Shown here: one piece after another, positions 1-8,021 of the stretch | Layout: each line of letters opens with the position of its first letter | Numbering within the stretch: position 1 is the stretch's first letter | Assembly (NCBI RefSeq): GCF_001422885.1 | Contig: NZ_LMMZ01000001.1 | Location: 248,753 to 312,752, forward strand | DNA from: Methylobacterium sp. Leaf104 | GTDB lineage: Bacteria > Pseudomonadota > Alphaproteobacteria > Rhizobiales > Beijerinckiaceae | Length of the DNA: 64,000 nt | Direction of reading: 5' to 3' | Notes under the pieces: generated by a model | The model's input: the letters and a program-made list of their open reading frames with translations, nothing else | Database searches by the model: none | What the model was told of the DNA's origin: nothing | Position numbers and translations under genes: made by a program

Positions 1-2
1 GA

Positions 3-803
3 TCAGTCCGCAGACCGCCGGGACCCGGTGGGGCCGAGCGCGCGCAGGCGCGTCTCCAGGTCGGCGGCCAGCGCCTCGTAGTCGCGCAGGTGGACCCCGT
101 CCGGCGGGGCGGTTTGCGTGGTCAGGCCCGCCTCGCCGTCGCGCAGGGCCGCGAACGGATCGAAGAACCGGCACCCGTGCCGGGCGCACAGGCCGCGCAG
201 GGCCGCCGAGTAGGCCGCCACCGCCGCGGGATCGCGGTCCGCCCGCGCCTCCGGGCCGATCGGCGGGACGGCGGCGACCAGCACGAGATCGGCGTTGGCC
301 CGCAGCCGTTCGAGACTGCGCGCAGCGGCCGCCTCGAACCCGCCCAGCGTGCTCTGCGACAGGGGGGCGGCGTGACGCAGGATGTCGTTCGTGCCGAGGA
401 ACAGCACCGCGACGCCGGCCCGGACCGGGAAGGTCAGCCCGTCGAGTTCCGCGGCGTAACGGCGTGCCGAGGTCCCGCCGATCCCGCCATTGACGACCCG
501 CGGGAGCCGCCGGGCGAGCAGGGTGCCGAGGAGCTCCGCGTGGGAATTGCCCGCCAGGAAGACGAAGCCCGGCTGGGCCGCCGAGAGCGCCGCGCGGATC
601 GCCGGCAGACGCCGCATCAGGTGCTCGCCGGCCAGTTGCCGGTTCCGCTGCGCGTCCTCGGAAGCACCGGCCATCGGGAGGCCCACCATCGGGGTGGCGG
701 CCAGCGAGGCGCTCAGGGCGACGCCGATGGCCAGCACGGTCCGGCGCAGCCCTCGCGCGCCGGGCGATCGGCGGCGACCGAGATCGGGACCGTTCATCCG
801 CAC
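3..803 (-). CDS. SGNH/GDSL-type hydrolase, probably exported
   Basis: 266 codons. The SGNH hydrolase blocks are present in order: GNSHAE around residues 85-90 with Ser87 as likely nucleophile, an invariant-Gly block (GGIGG, about 107), GTND with the oxyanion Asn (about 137), and DGVHL near the C-terminus with the catalytic Asp235/His238 pair. Residues 19-47 form an Arg-led hydrophobic stretch ending in AGA, which fits a signal peptide or anchor, so the enzyme probably acts in the periplasm. Members of this family hydrolyse esters of lipids or sugars; the substrate cannot be read from sequence. The first block is GNS rather than GDS, which is tolerated in the family. The start could also be the Met two codons downstream. 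It lies on the same strand as the queuosine genes but 94 bp away, so it need not be co-transcribed. Confidence 0.75.
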   Translation of the reverse strand: MRMNGPDLGRRRSPGARGLRRTVLAIGVALSASLAATPMVGLPMAGASEDAQRNRQLAGEHLMRRLPAIRAALSAAQPGFVFLAGNSHAELLGTLLARRLPRVVNGGIGGTSARRYAAELDGLTFPVRAGVAVLFLGTNDILRHAAPLSQSTLGGFEAAAARSLERLRANADLVLVAAVPPIGPEARADRDPAAVAAYSAALRGLCARHGCRFFDPFAALRDGEAGLTTQTAPPDGVHLRDYEALAADLETRLRALGPTGSRRSAD

Positions 804-897
804 CCTCGGAGTGGCAGGTTTCGCTCGAGATTGGGTTCACTCGAGATCGGGGACGCGGGCCGTCGCGGCCGGAGTGCCGCGCTCCCGGATGGCGGGG

Positions 898-1629
898 TCA
901 GGCGCCCGGGGCCGCGACGGCCTCGGCGGTGAATCGGGCGTAGCCCTTGGCCCGCAGATCGCAGGCCGGGCACGTGCCGCAGCCATGGCCCCAGGCGTGG
1001 CGGTCGCCGCGGGTGCCGAGGTAGCAGGTGTGGCTGTCCTCGACGATGAGGTCGACCAGCGCCCGGCCGCCGAGAGCCTCGGCCAGGCGCCAGGTCTCGG
1101 CCTTGTCGATCCACATCAGCGGCGTGTGCAGCACGAAGCGCCGGTCCATCCCGAGGTTCAGCGCCACCTGCAGCGCCTTGATGGTGTCGTCCCGGCAATC
1201 CGGGTAGCCGGAATAATCGGTCTCGCACATGCCGCCGACGATGTGGGTCAAGGAGCGGCGATAGGCCAGCGCCGCCGCGAAGGTCAGGAACAGGAGGTTG
1301 CGGCCCGGCACGAAGGTGTTGGGCAGGCCGCCGTCCTCGAAGGCGATGGCGGTGTCGCGGGTCAGCGCCGTGTCGGAGACCTGGCCCAGCGCGTCGAGGG
1401 CCAGGGTGTGGTCGTCGCCGAGCCGCGCCGCCCATGCGGGTTTCAGGGCCGCGAGGCCCCGGCGCAGCCCGTCCCGGCAGTCGAGCTCGATCCGGTGGCG
1501 CTGGCCGTAGTCGAAGCCCAGCGTCTCGACCCGCTCGAAGCGCGCGAGCGCCCAGGCGAGGCAGGTGGCGGAATCCTGCCCGCCCGAGAACAGGACCAGG
1601 GCGCCGCCGCTCGTCGCCGGGTCCTTCAT
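898..1629 (-). CDS. queC: 7-cyano-7-deazaguanine (preQ0) synthase QueC
   Basis: 243 codons. QueC converts 7-carboxy-7-deazaguanine to preQ0 using ATP and ammonia, the third dedicated step of queuosine precursor synthesis in the cytoplasm. The N-terminal PP-loop ATP-binding motif is clear ([11 protein letters not shown], residues about 12-22), and the C-terminal zinc site is the Cys cluster CGTCPAC with a further upstream Cys. Length matches the family. The ATG at 1627-1629 overlaps the queD stop as ATGA, so translation is coupled. An upstream reading-frame extension exists but lies inside queD and was not used. Gene order on the minus strand is queE, queD, queC. Confidence 0.95.
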   Translation of the reverse strand: MKDPATSGGALVLFSGGQDSATCLAWALARFERVETLGFDYGQRHRIELDCRDGLRRGLAALKPAWAARLGDDHTLALDALGQVSDTALTRDTAIAFEDGGLPNTFVPGRNLLFLTFAAALAYRRSLTHIVGGMCETDYSGYPDCRDDTIKALQVALNLGMDRRFVLHTPLMWIDKAETWRLAEALGGRALVDLIVEDSHTCYLGTRGDRHAWGHGCGTCPACDLRAKGYARFTAEAVAAPGA

Positions 1630-1991
1630 CGCAGCGCCTCGCCCTCGTACTCGGCCCAGGACATCGGCGTCTCGTAGACCTTCACGGAGGAGAGGGCCGG
1701 CAGCGCCGCCTTGGTGCGTTCCCAGATCCAGGCCGCGATGTGCTCGGCGGTGGGGTTCTCCAGCCCCTCGATCTCGTTGAGGCAGTAATGGTCGAGGCGG
1801 GCCAGCACCGGCGCGAAGGCGTGCTCGACGTCGAAGAAATCCACCACCCAGCCGGTGGCCGGGTCGACGGCCCCCGAGAGAGTGAGCTCGACCCGGTAGG
1901 AATGCCCGTGCATGCGGTGGCAGCGATGGGTCTCGGGCACGTTCGGCAGGCGGTGGGCCGCCTCGAAGGTGAAGGCTTGGGTGATCTTCAT
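1626..1991 (-). CDS. queD: 6-carboxy-5,6,7,8-tetrahydropterin synthase QueD
   Basis: 121 codons. QueD turns 7,8-dihydroneopterin triphosphate into 6-carboxytetrahydropterin, the step before QueE. The zinc ligands are visible as His13 (EAAHRLP), His28 and His30 (MHGH), and Cys24 in the THRCH segment is the expected catalytic nucleophile. The C-terminal [11 protein letters not shown] and [12 protein letters not shown] segments are also family hallmarks. The length is normal for bacterial QueD. Its stop overlaps the queC start by 4 nt, and queE ends 44 bp upstream, so the three genes very likely form one transcript. Confidence 0.95.
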   Translation of the reverse strand: MKITQAFTFEAAHRLPNVPETHRCHRMHGHSYRVELTLSGAVDPATGWVVDFFDVEHAFAPVLARLDHYCLNEIEGLENPTAEHIAAWIWERTKAALPALSSVKVYETPMSWAEYEGEALR

Positions 1992-2035
1992 CGAGCAATC
2001 TTCATGGTGCGAGCGGGCGGGTTCCTCCGGGTTCC

Positions 2036-2668
2036 TCACGGAATCCCGATGATCTTGTGCGTCTGCAACGAAAGCCGCCAGCGCGCGTCGCGCCGGCAAT
2101 AGGCCACCGCCTCGGCCGTGTTGGCGAGCCGGTCCGGCCCGTCCATCGGCTGGAGCCAGTGGTGGCGGAAATCGAGCTCCGCGAAGGCCTCCGGCGCGGC
2201 CTTGGCCTGCGGGAAGACGAGCTTCAACTCGTGGCCGCTGCGCTGGACGAGGGGATTGCCGGCCTTCGGGCTGACGCAGATCCAGTCGATGCCGGCCGGG
2301 GCCGCCAGGGTGCCGTTGGTCTCCACCGCGATCTCGAAGCCGGCCGCGTGGACGGCGGCGATCAGGGCCGCGTCGAGCTGGAGCAGCGGCTCGCCGCCGG
2401 TGAAGACGACGTAGCGGCTGCGGGGGCCGCCGGCCCAGGTCGCGGCGATCGCCGCCGCCAGCTCCTGCGCCGTGGAAAAGCGCCCGCCGCCCTCGCCATC
2501 CATCCCGACGAAGTCGGTGTCGCAGAAGCGGCAGGCGGCGCCCGCGCGGTCCTCCTCGCGGCCGGACCAGAGATTGCAGCCGGCAAAGCGGCAGAACACC
2601 GCCGCGCGGCCCGCCTGCGCGCCCTCGCCCTGCAGGGTGTGGAACAGTTCCTTGACTGCGTAAGCCAT
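2036..2668 (-). CDS. queE: 7-carboxy-7-deazaguanine synthase QueE (radical SAM)
   Basis: 210 codons. QueE is a radical S-adenosylmethionine enzyme that contracts the pterin ring to 7-carboxy-7-deazaguanine. The iron-sulfur cluster motif is the extended QueE type: a Cys in AGCNLW, then 14 residues, then CRFC (CX14CX2C), as known from the Burkholderia enzyme rather than the common CX3CX2C. The TGGEPLLQ Gly-rich SAM segment and the VETNGT segment follow. The start ATG at 2668 places FHTLQGEGAQAG near the N-terminus as in homologues; an in-frame extension to 2872 lacks family similarity. It is the first gene of the queE-queD-queC run. Confidence 0.95.
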   Translation of the reverse strand: MAYAVKELFHTLQGEGAQAGRAAVFCRFAGCNLWSGREEDRAGAACRFCDTDFVGMDGEGGGRFSTAQELAAAIAATWAGGPRSRYVVFTGGEPLLQLDAALIAAVHAAGFEIAVETNGTLAAPAGIDWICVSPKAGNPLVQRSGHELKLVFPQAKAAPEAFAELDFRHHWLQPMDGPDRLANTAEAVAYCRRDARWRLSLQTHKIIGIP

Positions 2669-3035
2669 CACGTCCTCGGCGCCCGCCCCGGCGGACCGTC
2701 CGGGCGCGCGCAGCTGATCCTCTGAAATCCTTCGGCCGCCGGAGACGGCTGCCGCGCAGATAAGCGGTCCCCGCCACCGGCACCACGGGGCGCGGGCGGC
2801 CCCCACCCATGCGGAGACTGCCGGTATACCATGAATCCGCCGGCTTCTCGCATCTGCGAGACCGTCTGCCATGCTCCTGCCACGGAACGCGGCTTTGTGG
2901 AGACCGTGTCACGATCCGGCGAGACGCGCTTGCCGTCGCTCCCGGAGGGGTGGCATGCCAGCTTGGCCGTTGACCGGCTTCCCGCCAGGGCCGATCATCG
3001 ATCGGGCCGGGGCGTTCCTTCTTGAGACAGGCCTG
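2669..3035. other. Intergenic region between queE and the D,D-carboxypeptidase
   Basis: A 367-bp region between divergently transcribed genes, so it must hold promoters for both. I see no convincing gene. It contains a perfect 8-bp palindrome GGTATACC at 2822-2829 and a 7-bp inverted repeat TCTCGCA-tc-TGCGAGA at 2846-2861, either of which could be an operator. I looked for a preQ1-type aptamer upstream of queE and did not recognise one. Confidence 0.5.
2970..2998 (+). promoter_or_regulatory. Possible promoter of the D,D-carboxypeptidase gene
   Basis: TTGACC at 2970-2975, a 17-bp spacer, then GATCAT at 2993-2998, ending 37 bp before the chosen ATG. The -35 element and spacing fit a housekeeping promoter; the -10 element is a weak match. 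Confidence 0.3.
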
Positions 3036-4562
3036 ATGTCGAACGGATTGTTGAGGCGCCTCGTCGTTGGTCTCGCGGTGGCGGCAGGCCTGCTCGGCGC
3101 AGGTTCCGCGAGCGCGGCCACGGCGCCGATCCTCGTGGTGGACGTCGATTCCGGCAAGGTGATCTACGGGCAGGCGGCCACCGACCCCTGGTTCCCGGCC
3201 TCGATCACCAAGCTGATGACCACCTACGTCGCCCTGGACCTGGTGCGGCAGGGCAAGCTCTCCCTCGATTCGCTGATCACCATCTCGCCGGCCGCCGCTG
3301 CCGAGCCGCCCTCGAAGATGGGCTTCCGCCCGGGCACCAAGCTCACCCTCGACAACGCCCTGAAGATCATCATGGTCAAGTCGGCCAACGACGTGGCCTG
3401 GGCGATCGGCGAGAACCTCGGCGGCTCCGTCGAGGGCTTCGCCCAGATGATGAACGAGACCGCCCAGCGCATCGGCATGCGCGAGAGCCGCTGGACCAAC
3501 CCGAACGGCCTGCCCGATGCCCGGCAATGGACCTCGGCCCGCGACATGGCCGTCCTCGGCCGCGCCCTGATCCGCGACTTCCCCGAGAACCGCGCCCTGT
3601 TCTCGATCAGCGCGATCCAGTTCGGCCGCTCTGTGATGGCCAACCACAACGGCCTGCTCGGCCGCTACGCCGGCGCCGACGGCATGAAGACCGGCTTCAT
3701 CTGCTCGGGCGGCTTCAACGTCGTGGCCACCGCCACCCGCAACGGGCGCCGCATCCTCACCGTGGTGATGGGCCAGCCGAGCGCCCGCGAGCGCGATCTC
3801 AAGGCGTCGGACCTGTTCGATTACGGCTTCAGCCAGTCGCCGGGCTGGGGCGCGCAGACCCTTGACGCCCTGCCGGCCTCCGGCATCTCGGAGCCGCCGG
3901 ACATGCGGCCCTATATCTGCGACCGGAAGAAGCCGATGCCGGTGGACGAGGGCCAGGGCGCCATCACGGCGAGCGCCGGGGCCGCCGGCGCCAGCGCCGA
4001 CAACGCCAACGCGCAGCTGATGGCCGCCGCCGCCCCGCCTTCGGCCGCGCTGGCCTTCGCCACCATGAACAGCGCCGCCCTGCGCACCCGCGCCCTGCCG
4101 CCCCGCGCGCCGCTGCAGCCGGTCCTGGTCTGGATCGGGCGCGACCCGGCCGAGGGCGCCATCGCCCTCAACGAGCAGGAGGAGGCCGAGAAGGCGGAGA
4201 GGGCCGCCAAGGTCGCGGAGGCCCGCAAGGCCAAGCTCGAGGCGGTCGCGGCCAAGCGCGAGGCCGCCCGCCAGGCCAAGGCCGCCGCCCCTGCCACGAA
4301 GGCCGCCGCCAAGCCCGAGCCGAGGAAGGCGCTCGCCCGCGGCAAGGCCGGCGTTCCGGCCACGGCCAGCGCCTATGCCCCCGCCGAGTCGACGCCCGTG
4401 ATGGAGGGCGCGCCGAAGCTGAAGGTCGGCGCCGTCAAGAAGCCGGCGGCGAAGGCCGTCCCCAAGGCCGGGGTCAAGGCCGACGCGAAGGCCGAGCACA
4501 AGCCGGCCAAGCCCACCGCGAAGGGCACCAAGTCCGCCAGCAAGGCGCAGGCCGACGAGTAG
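3036..4562 (+). CDS. D-alanyl-D-alanine carboxypeptidase (peptidase S11) with long Ala/Lys tail
   Basis: 508 codons. A penicillin-binding-protein type carboxypeptidase that trims the terminal D-Ala from peptidoglycan stem peptides in the periplasm. The signal peptide ends near ASAA (about residue 27). The catalytic triad motifs are Ser56-Ile-Thr-Lys59 (SxxK), Ser116-Ala-Asn118 (SxN) and a KTG within MKTGF. The chosen ATG puts the signal peptide at the N-terminus; an upstream in-frame Met at 2871 would add an unlikely leader. The catalytic core ends by about residue 310. The remainder is Ala-rich and then strongly Lys/Ala-rich low complexity (about residues 375-508), without the SPOR domain often found in alphaproteobacterial relatives. 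The basic tail may bind the wall or anionic polymers; that is inference. Confidence 0.88.
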   Translation: MSNGLLRRLVVGLAVAAGLLGAGSASAATAPILVVDVDSGKVIYGQAATDPWFPASITKLMTTYVALDLVRQGKLSLDSLITISPAAAAEPPSKMGFRPGTKLTLDNALKIIMVKSANDVAWAIGENLGGSVEGFAQMMNETAQRIGMRESRWTNPNGLPDARQWTSARDMAVLGRALIRDFPENRALFSISAIQFGRSVMANHNGLLGRYAGADGMKTGFICSGGFNVVATATRNGRRILTVVMGQPSARERDLKASDLFDYGFSQSPGWGAQTLDALPASGISEPPDMRPYICDRKKPMPVDEGQGAITASAGAAGASADNANAQLMAAAAPPSAALAFATMNSAALRTRALPPRAPLQPVLVWIGRDPAEGAIALNEQEEAEKAERAAKVAEARKAKLEAVAAKREAARQAKAAAPATKAAAKPEPRKALARGKAGVPATASAYAPAESTPVMEGAPKLKVGAVKKPAAKAVPKAGVKADAKAEHKPAKPTAKGTKSASKAQADE

Positions 4563-4603
4563 GACGTCTCCGACGAGTTCGCCCGGAAGCTTGTCTCGAC
4601 ACT

Positions 4604-4746
4604 GCCTCATTCCAGGGCCGCGGTGCGGATCCCGGACTCCAGACGCACGGGTGGGGCGGAACGGTCCATCGTCGGCGGTTCTGGATTGCACGCCGCCGGC
4701 GCGCCCCTTCGGGTCCGGGCTCGCCTGCCGCGCCCCGGAATGAGGC
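4604..4746. repeat. Degenerate dispersed palindromic repeat (CATTCC...GGAATG type)
   Basis: The ends are a perfect 10-bp inverted repeat, GCCTCATTCC at 4604-4613 and GGAATGAGGC at 4737-4746. Inside lie further complementary blocks: GATCCCGGACTCCAGA on the left half, and TCTGGATT then GGTCCGGGCTCG and CGCCCCGGAATG on the right half. This matches the general layout of the 'CATTCCGGGGC...GCCCGGAATCC' palindromes scattered between genes in many Rhizobiales genomes, as I recall them. The copy has diverged, so it is probably old. Only one copy was noticed in this window. Confidence 0.55.
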
Positions 4747-4836
4747 GGTGCCGGCATCGGAACTTCCGGGCGGCCGGCCACGCGAAGTCTCCGGAACGAG
4801 GCCTCACGCATCCGGGGCCGTGCCGGGGTGCGTTTC

Positions 4837-4849
4837 GTAACATTGTTAC
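4837..4849. promoter_or_regulatory. Zur-box-like palindrome upstream of the COG0523 GTPase
   Basis: GTAACA-t-TGTTAC is a perfect 6+1+6 palindrome ending 46 bp before the GTPase ATG. It lies in an AT-richer island within GC-rich DNA. Zinc-responsive Zur repressors bind GTTAT/GTAAC-type palindromes, and COG0523 GTPases are frequent Zur targets. The assignment to Zur is inference from position and downstream gene. Confidence 0.5.
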
Positions 4850-4895
4850 ATCGCCGAGGATTGAGCAGGCGCGCCCGGAGGGCTAGGTCAGGGTC

Positions 4896-6029
4896 ATGAC
4901 CGATCTGTCCAAGCCCGATCCCCGCGCGCCCGAGCCGATCCCGCTCACCGTCCTCACCGGCTTCCTCGGCGCCGGCAAGACGACCCTGCTCAACCGGATG
5001 CTGCGCGATCCGGCGCTGGCCGACACCGTGGTCATCGTCAACGAGTTCGGCGAGATCGGCCTCGACCACCTGCTGATCGAGCGGATCGACGAGGACATGG
5101 TCCTGCTCGGGGCGGGGTGCCTGTGCTGCACCGTGCGGGGCGACCTGATCGCCACCCTCGAAGACCTGCTGCGCAAGCGCGACAACGGCCGCATCCAGCC
5201 CTTCCGCCGGGTGGTGATCGAGACGACGGGCCTCGCCGACCCTGCGCCGATCCTGCACGCGCTGATCTACCATCCCTACCTCGTCATCCGATATCGCCTC
5301 CAGGGCGTCGTCACGGTGGTCGATGCGGTCAACGGCGCCTCGACCCTGGACGCCCATGTCGAGGCGGTGCGGCAGGTGGCGGTGGCCGACCAGATCGTGA
5401 TGACGAAGCGGGATCTGGCGGATGGTGACGGCCGCGCCCTCGAGGCCCGCCTGCGGGCGCTGAACCCGGCGGCGCCCCTGCGCGACGCCGCGGTGGCGCC
5501 CGTCGATCTCCTCGGCGGCCTGTTCGGCCTCGACGGGAAGAGCGCCGACGTGCGCGCCTGGCTCGGCGCCGAGGCCGAGCGGGAGGCCGGTCACGACCAT
5601 GGGCATCACCATCACGGCCACCACCATCACGGCCACCACCATCACGACGTGAACCGGCACGACGCCTCGATCCGGGCCTTCAGCCTGACCAGCGACGCGC
5701 CCGTGCCCCGCGCCGCCTTCGAGATGTTCCTCGATCTCCTGCGCTCGGCCCACGGTCCGAACCTGCTGCGCCTGAAGGGACTCGTGGCCCTGGCCGACGC
5801 CCCCGACCGGCCGCTGGTGGTGCACGGCGTGCAGCACGTCATCCACGCGCCGGTGCATCTCGACGCCTGGCCCGATGGCGACCATCGCTCGCGCCTCGTT
5901 CTGATCCTGCGCGACCTCGATCCGGCCTTCGTCGCCCGCCTGTGGGACGCCTTCCTGGGCCGGCCGCGCATCGACGGCCCCGATGCGGCGGCCCTCACCG
6001 ACAATCCGCTGGCGATCCCCGGCGGCTGA
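4896..6029 (+). CDS. COG0523 (CobW/Zn-chaperone family) GTPase with His-rich loop
   Basis: 377 codons. A G3E-family GTPase thought to deliver metal to client proteins. The Walker A motif is GFLGAGKTT (about residues 23-31), the metal-binding GCLCC motif is near residues 73-77, and the guanine-specificity motif is MTKRD. Between the GTPase domain and the C-terminal CobW_C domain is a perfect three-fold GHHHH repeat (residues about 236-250). In the family, GCxCC plus a His-rich loop is typical of zinc-related members, though B12-related CobW proteins look alike. No cobalamin genes are nearby, and a Zur-like palindrome sits upstream, so a zinc-allocation role is favoured. Confidence 0.88.
   Translation: MTDLSKPDPRAPEPIPLTVLTGFLGAGKTTLLNRMLRDPALADTVVIVNEFGEIGLDHLLIERIDEDMVLLGAGCLCCTVRGDLIATLEDLLRKRDNGRIQPFRRVVIETTGLADPAPILHALIYHPYLVIRYRLQGVVTVVDAVNGASTLDAHVEAVRQVAVADQIVMTKRDLADGDGRALEARLRALNPAAPLRDAAVAPVDLLGGLFGLDGKSADVRAWLGAEAEREAGHDHGHHHHGHHHHGHHHHDVNRHDASIRAFSLTSDAPVPRAAFEMFLDLLRSAHGPNLLRLKGLVALADAPDRPLVVHGVQHVIHAPVHLDAWPDGDHRSRLVLILRDLDPAFVARLWDAFLGRPRIDGPDAAALTDNPLAIPGG
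5601..5645 (+). repeat. 15-bp tandem repeat encoding (GHHHH)x3
   Basis: Three consecutive 15-bp units inside the GTPase gene, each encoding Gly-His-His-His-His, differing only at silent positions. The units give 12 metal-binding His residues and could change in number by slippage. Confidence 0.9.
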
Positions 6030-6140
6030 GCCAGCCCCGTCCGGAAACGGGCGGCCCCGATCTTGAAACCTCGAGACCGACTGGCGCCCGCGGGCGTCCC
6101 CTTGTCCCAGGATGGGACGTCGGCGGGATCGGATCGAGAC

Positions 6141-7037
6141 ATGAGACAGCGATTCACGGTGATCGAGGGCGGCGCGGCGGCACGGGCTCCGGCGGCCGAT
6201 GCGGCCCCCACCGCGGACGTGCAGGTTTCCCCGATCGCCGCGCCGCTCGCCTGGCGGGTCGACCTGCGCCGGGCGGCGGCGGTGAGCGAGGGCGAGATCG
6301 CGGCCTGGCGCGCGCTCCTCGTCCGTGCCCGGGTGGCGGATCCGGTGCTGGCCGACCCCGATTACCTGCTCTCGGCGGCCCAGCACCAGTCGGGTGGGCG
6401 CGACCTTCTCTTCGCCCTGGCCTGGACGACCGGCAACGGCCCCGACCAGCTCGCCGCCGTGCTGCCGCTGGCGCTGCCGCACACCCTCTGGGGCCAGGAG
6501 CGGATCGGCCTGTGGCAGCCGCACGGCACCGCCCTGGCGCCCACGATCGCGCCCGACCGCGTCGAGGCGGCGCGCATGGCGGTGTCCGAGCGCCTGCGTC
6601 TCCTCCGCCCCCGCGCCGTCCTGTTGCTCGATGGCGTGGCCGGGCCGGCCGCGCGGGCGCCCGCGGCGCAGCTCCGGGCGGTGCCCCGGCGCGCCGGCAT
6701 TCCCACCCAGAGCCTCGTCGGCGTGCGTCCCGGCCGGGCGCCGTCGCAGGTGGAGCGGATCGGCGAGCCGGACCGGGTCCGCGACGCGGTGGAGGAGTTC
6801 CTGCTCCTCGATGCCGAGGTCTCGCTCGCCCCGATCATCGGTGATCCGTCGGAGGCCGCGCTGGTGCGGGTGGTGACGCGGCTCTTCGCGCAGCGCCGGC
6901 AGGTCACCGTGACCCTGACGCGGCAGGAGGGGGCGGTTGTCGCCGCCGCCATCACCCTCGGGCACGGGGCGCAGGCCGTCGCCTGGCGTCAGGTCGCGGG
7001 CGCGGTCGTGCCGGAGCGGATCGGGCGCTCCGCCTGA
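6141..7037 (+). CDS. Uncharacterised protein, possibly of the CelD/BcsL acetyltransferase-like group
   Basis: 298 codons from the ATG at 6141; an in-frame start at 6063 is possible but adds an unremarkable leader. After a short Ala-rich N-terminus comes WRALLVRARVADPVLADPDYL, which resembles the entry of the CelD/GNAT-like group in which a weakly conserved acyltransferase fold is expected. No catalytic residues can be named with confidence, and there is no signal peptide or membrane segment. It starts 111 bp after the COG0523 gene on the same strand. I do not assign a function. Confidence 0.6.
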   Translation: MRQRFTVIEGGAAARAPAADAAPTADVQVSPIAAPLAWRVDLRRAAAVSEGEIAAWRALLVRARVADPVLADPDYLLSAAQHQSGGRDLLFALAWTTGNGPDQLAAVLPLALPHTLWGQERIGLWQPHGTALAPTIAPDRVEAARMAVSERLRLLRPRAVLLLDGVAGPAARAPAAQLRAVPRRAGIPTQSLVGVRPGRAPSQVERIGEPDRVRDAVEEFLLLDAEVSLAPIIGDPSEAALVRVVTRLFAQRRQVTVTLTRQEGAVVAAAITLGHGAQAVAWRQVAGAVVPERIGRSA

Positions 7038-7056
7038 GGCGGTGCCCGGGCCGCCG

Positions 7057-7377
7057 CTACTCGTCCTCGCCGAACTTGTTGGCGAGGAGGTCGGTGATCG
7101 CCGTCATGCAGGCCTCGGCGTCGTCGCCGGAGGCGACCACGGCGATCGAGGTGCCCTGTGCCGCGCCGAGGGTGAGCAGGCCCATGATCGAGCGGCCGCC
7201 CACGGTCTCGCCGGAGCGGGTCACGGTGACGGCGGCATCGTAGCGCTCGACGGTCTGGACGAACTTCGCCGATGCCCGGGCGTGCAGGCCGCGCCGGTTG
7301 ATGATCGGGAGCACCTGGATCAGCCCGCCCTCGGGCACCGGCGGCAGGCTGTCGTCGGCATCGTCGTCGTAGCTCAT
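7057..7377 (-). CDS. ptsH: HPr-family phosphocarrier protein
   Basis: 106 codons. HPr accepts phosphate from enzyme I on His and passes it to EIIA. The active site is RRGLHARAS with His32, and the regulatory site GRSIMGLL carries Ser63, the equivalent of Ser46 that HPr kinase phosphorylates. Both sites being intact matches the HprK gene 645 bp upstream. An unusual acidic leader of about 17 residues (rich in Asp) precedes the HPr fold. With EIIA and HprK but no sugar permease in view, this looks like a regulatory (nitrogen-type) phosphotransferase system. Last gene of the chvI-chvG-hprK-EIIA-ptsH set. Confidence 0.92.
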   Translation of the reverse strand: MSYDDDADDSLPPVPEGGLIQVLPIINRRGLHARASAKFVQTVERYDAAVTVTRSGETVGGRSIMGLLTLGAAQGTSIAVVASGDDAEACMTAITDLLANKFGEDE

Positions 7378-7494
7378 GGGCGTCGGCCGTCCCCTCGCTG
7401 GCGTTCCGCGCCGCGCTGCGCGGCATCGGCAGGCCCGCCGTTCACGCGCGGGACCCGAGATTGCCTGTAAGCCGTGGTTGCAGGGGAAGAAAGC

Positions 7495-7896
7495 CTATTT
7501 GCCGGCCAGCACGCGCGACGCGACATTGATGTACTTCCGGCCCGCTTCCTGCGCGTGCAGGACGGCGTCGCCGAGGGGCTCGGCATCACGCACGCTGGCG
7601 AGCTTGATCAGCATCGGCAGGTTGATGCCGGCCACGACCTCGACCTCGCCGCCGTTCATGCAGGAGAGGGCGAGGTTCGAGGGCGTGCCGCCGAACATGT
7701 CCGTGAGCACGACGACCCCATTGCCGGTGTTGACGCGGCTGACCGCATTCATGATGTCGAGCCGGCGCAGCTCCATATCGTCCTCGGGACCGATGGTGAT
7801 GGTCTCGATCTGTTTCTGAGGCCCGACGACGTGTTCAAGGGCAGCCTTGAACTCGGTCGCCAATAGCCCGTGGGTGACGAGCACCATTCCAATCAT
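7495..7896 (-). CDS. PTS EIIA component, mannose family
   Basis: 133 codons. The mannose-type EIIA fold is shown by MIGMVLVTHG with the phosphorylated His9, and by the VVLTDMFGGTPSN segment. It accepts phosphate from HPr. No EIIB, EIIC or EIID follows, so the protein is probably a regulatory phosphate acceptor, as known for alphaproteobacterial ptsN-like systems. The start at 7896 was chosen because the active-site His normally lies about 9 residues in; the open frame continues upstream to 8088 over the HprK end without family similarity. Confidence 0.9.
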   Translation of the reverse strand: MIGMVLVTHGLLATEFKAALEHVVGPQKQIETITIGPEDDMELRRLDIMNAVSRVNTGNGVVVLTDMFGGTPSNLALSCMNGGEVEVVAGINLPMLIKLASVRDAEPLGDAVLHAQEAGRKYINVASRVLAGK

Positions 7897-8021
7897 CGAC
7901 GCGGGTTCCAACGCCCTGTGAGCGGAGCCGCCATCTTGTGCAGCGCAAGGTCGAGCGCAAGGTGAATGCGGCATTTTGTGTGCTCGAACGTCATGATCAT
8001 GCCACGGTGGTGGCCCCGGCG

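Larger units (their letters stand above)
4563..4895. other. Intergenic region before the COG0523 GTPase
   Basis: A 333-bp non-coding stretch. Its first two thirds hold a degenerate dispersed palindromic repeat (4604-4746), and its last part holds a perfect 13-bp palindrome (4837-4849) close to the GTPase start. I see no gene in it. Confidence 0.6.

Noticed and set aside
2669..2760. preQ1 riboswitch before queE
   Set aside because: No pseudoknot-forming aptamer with the expected C-rich and A-rich segments was recognised near the start.
4896..6029. CobW cobalt chelatase accessory protein for B12 synthesis
   Set aside because: No cobalamin biosynthesis genes are near, and the His-rich loop plus palindrome fits zinc better. 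It cannot be fully excluded.
1626..6965. A very long open frame on the minus strand (about 1,780 codons) across queD, queE, the carboxypeptidase and the GTPase
   Set aside because: It is antisense to well-supported genes, is low-complexity Arg/Gly/Ala, and only its last 121 codons (queD) show family similarity. Long antisense frames are expected at this GC content.
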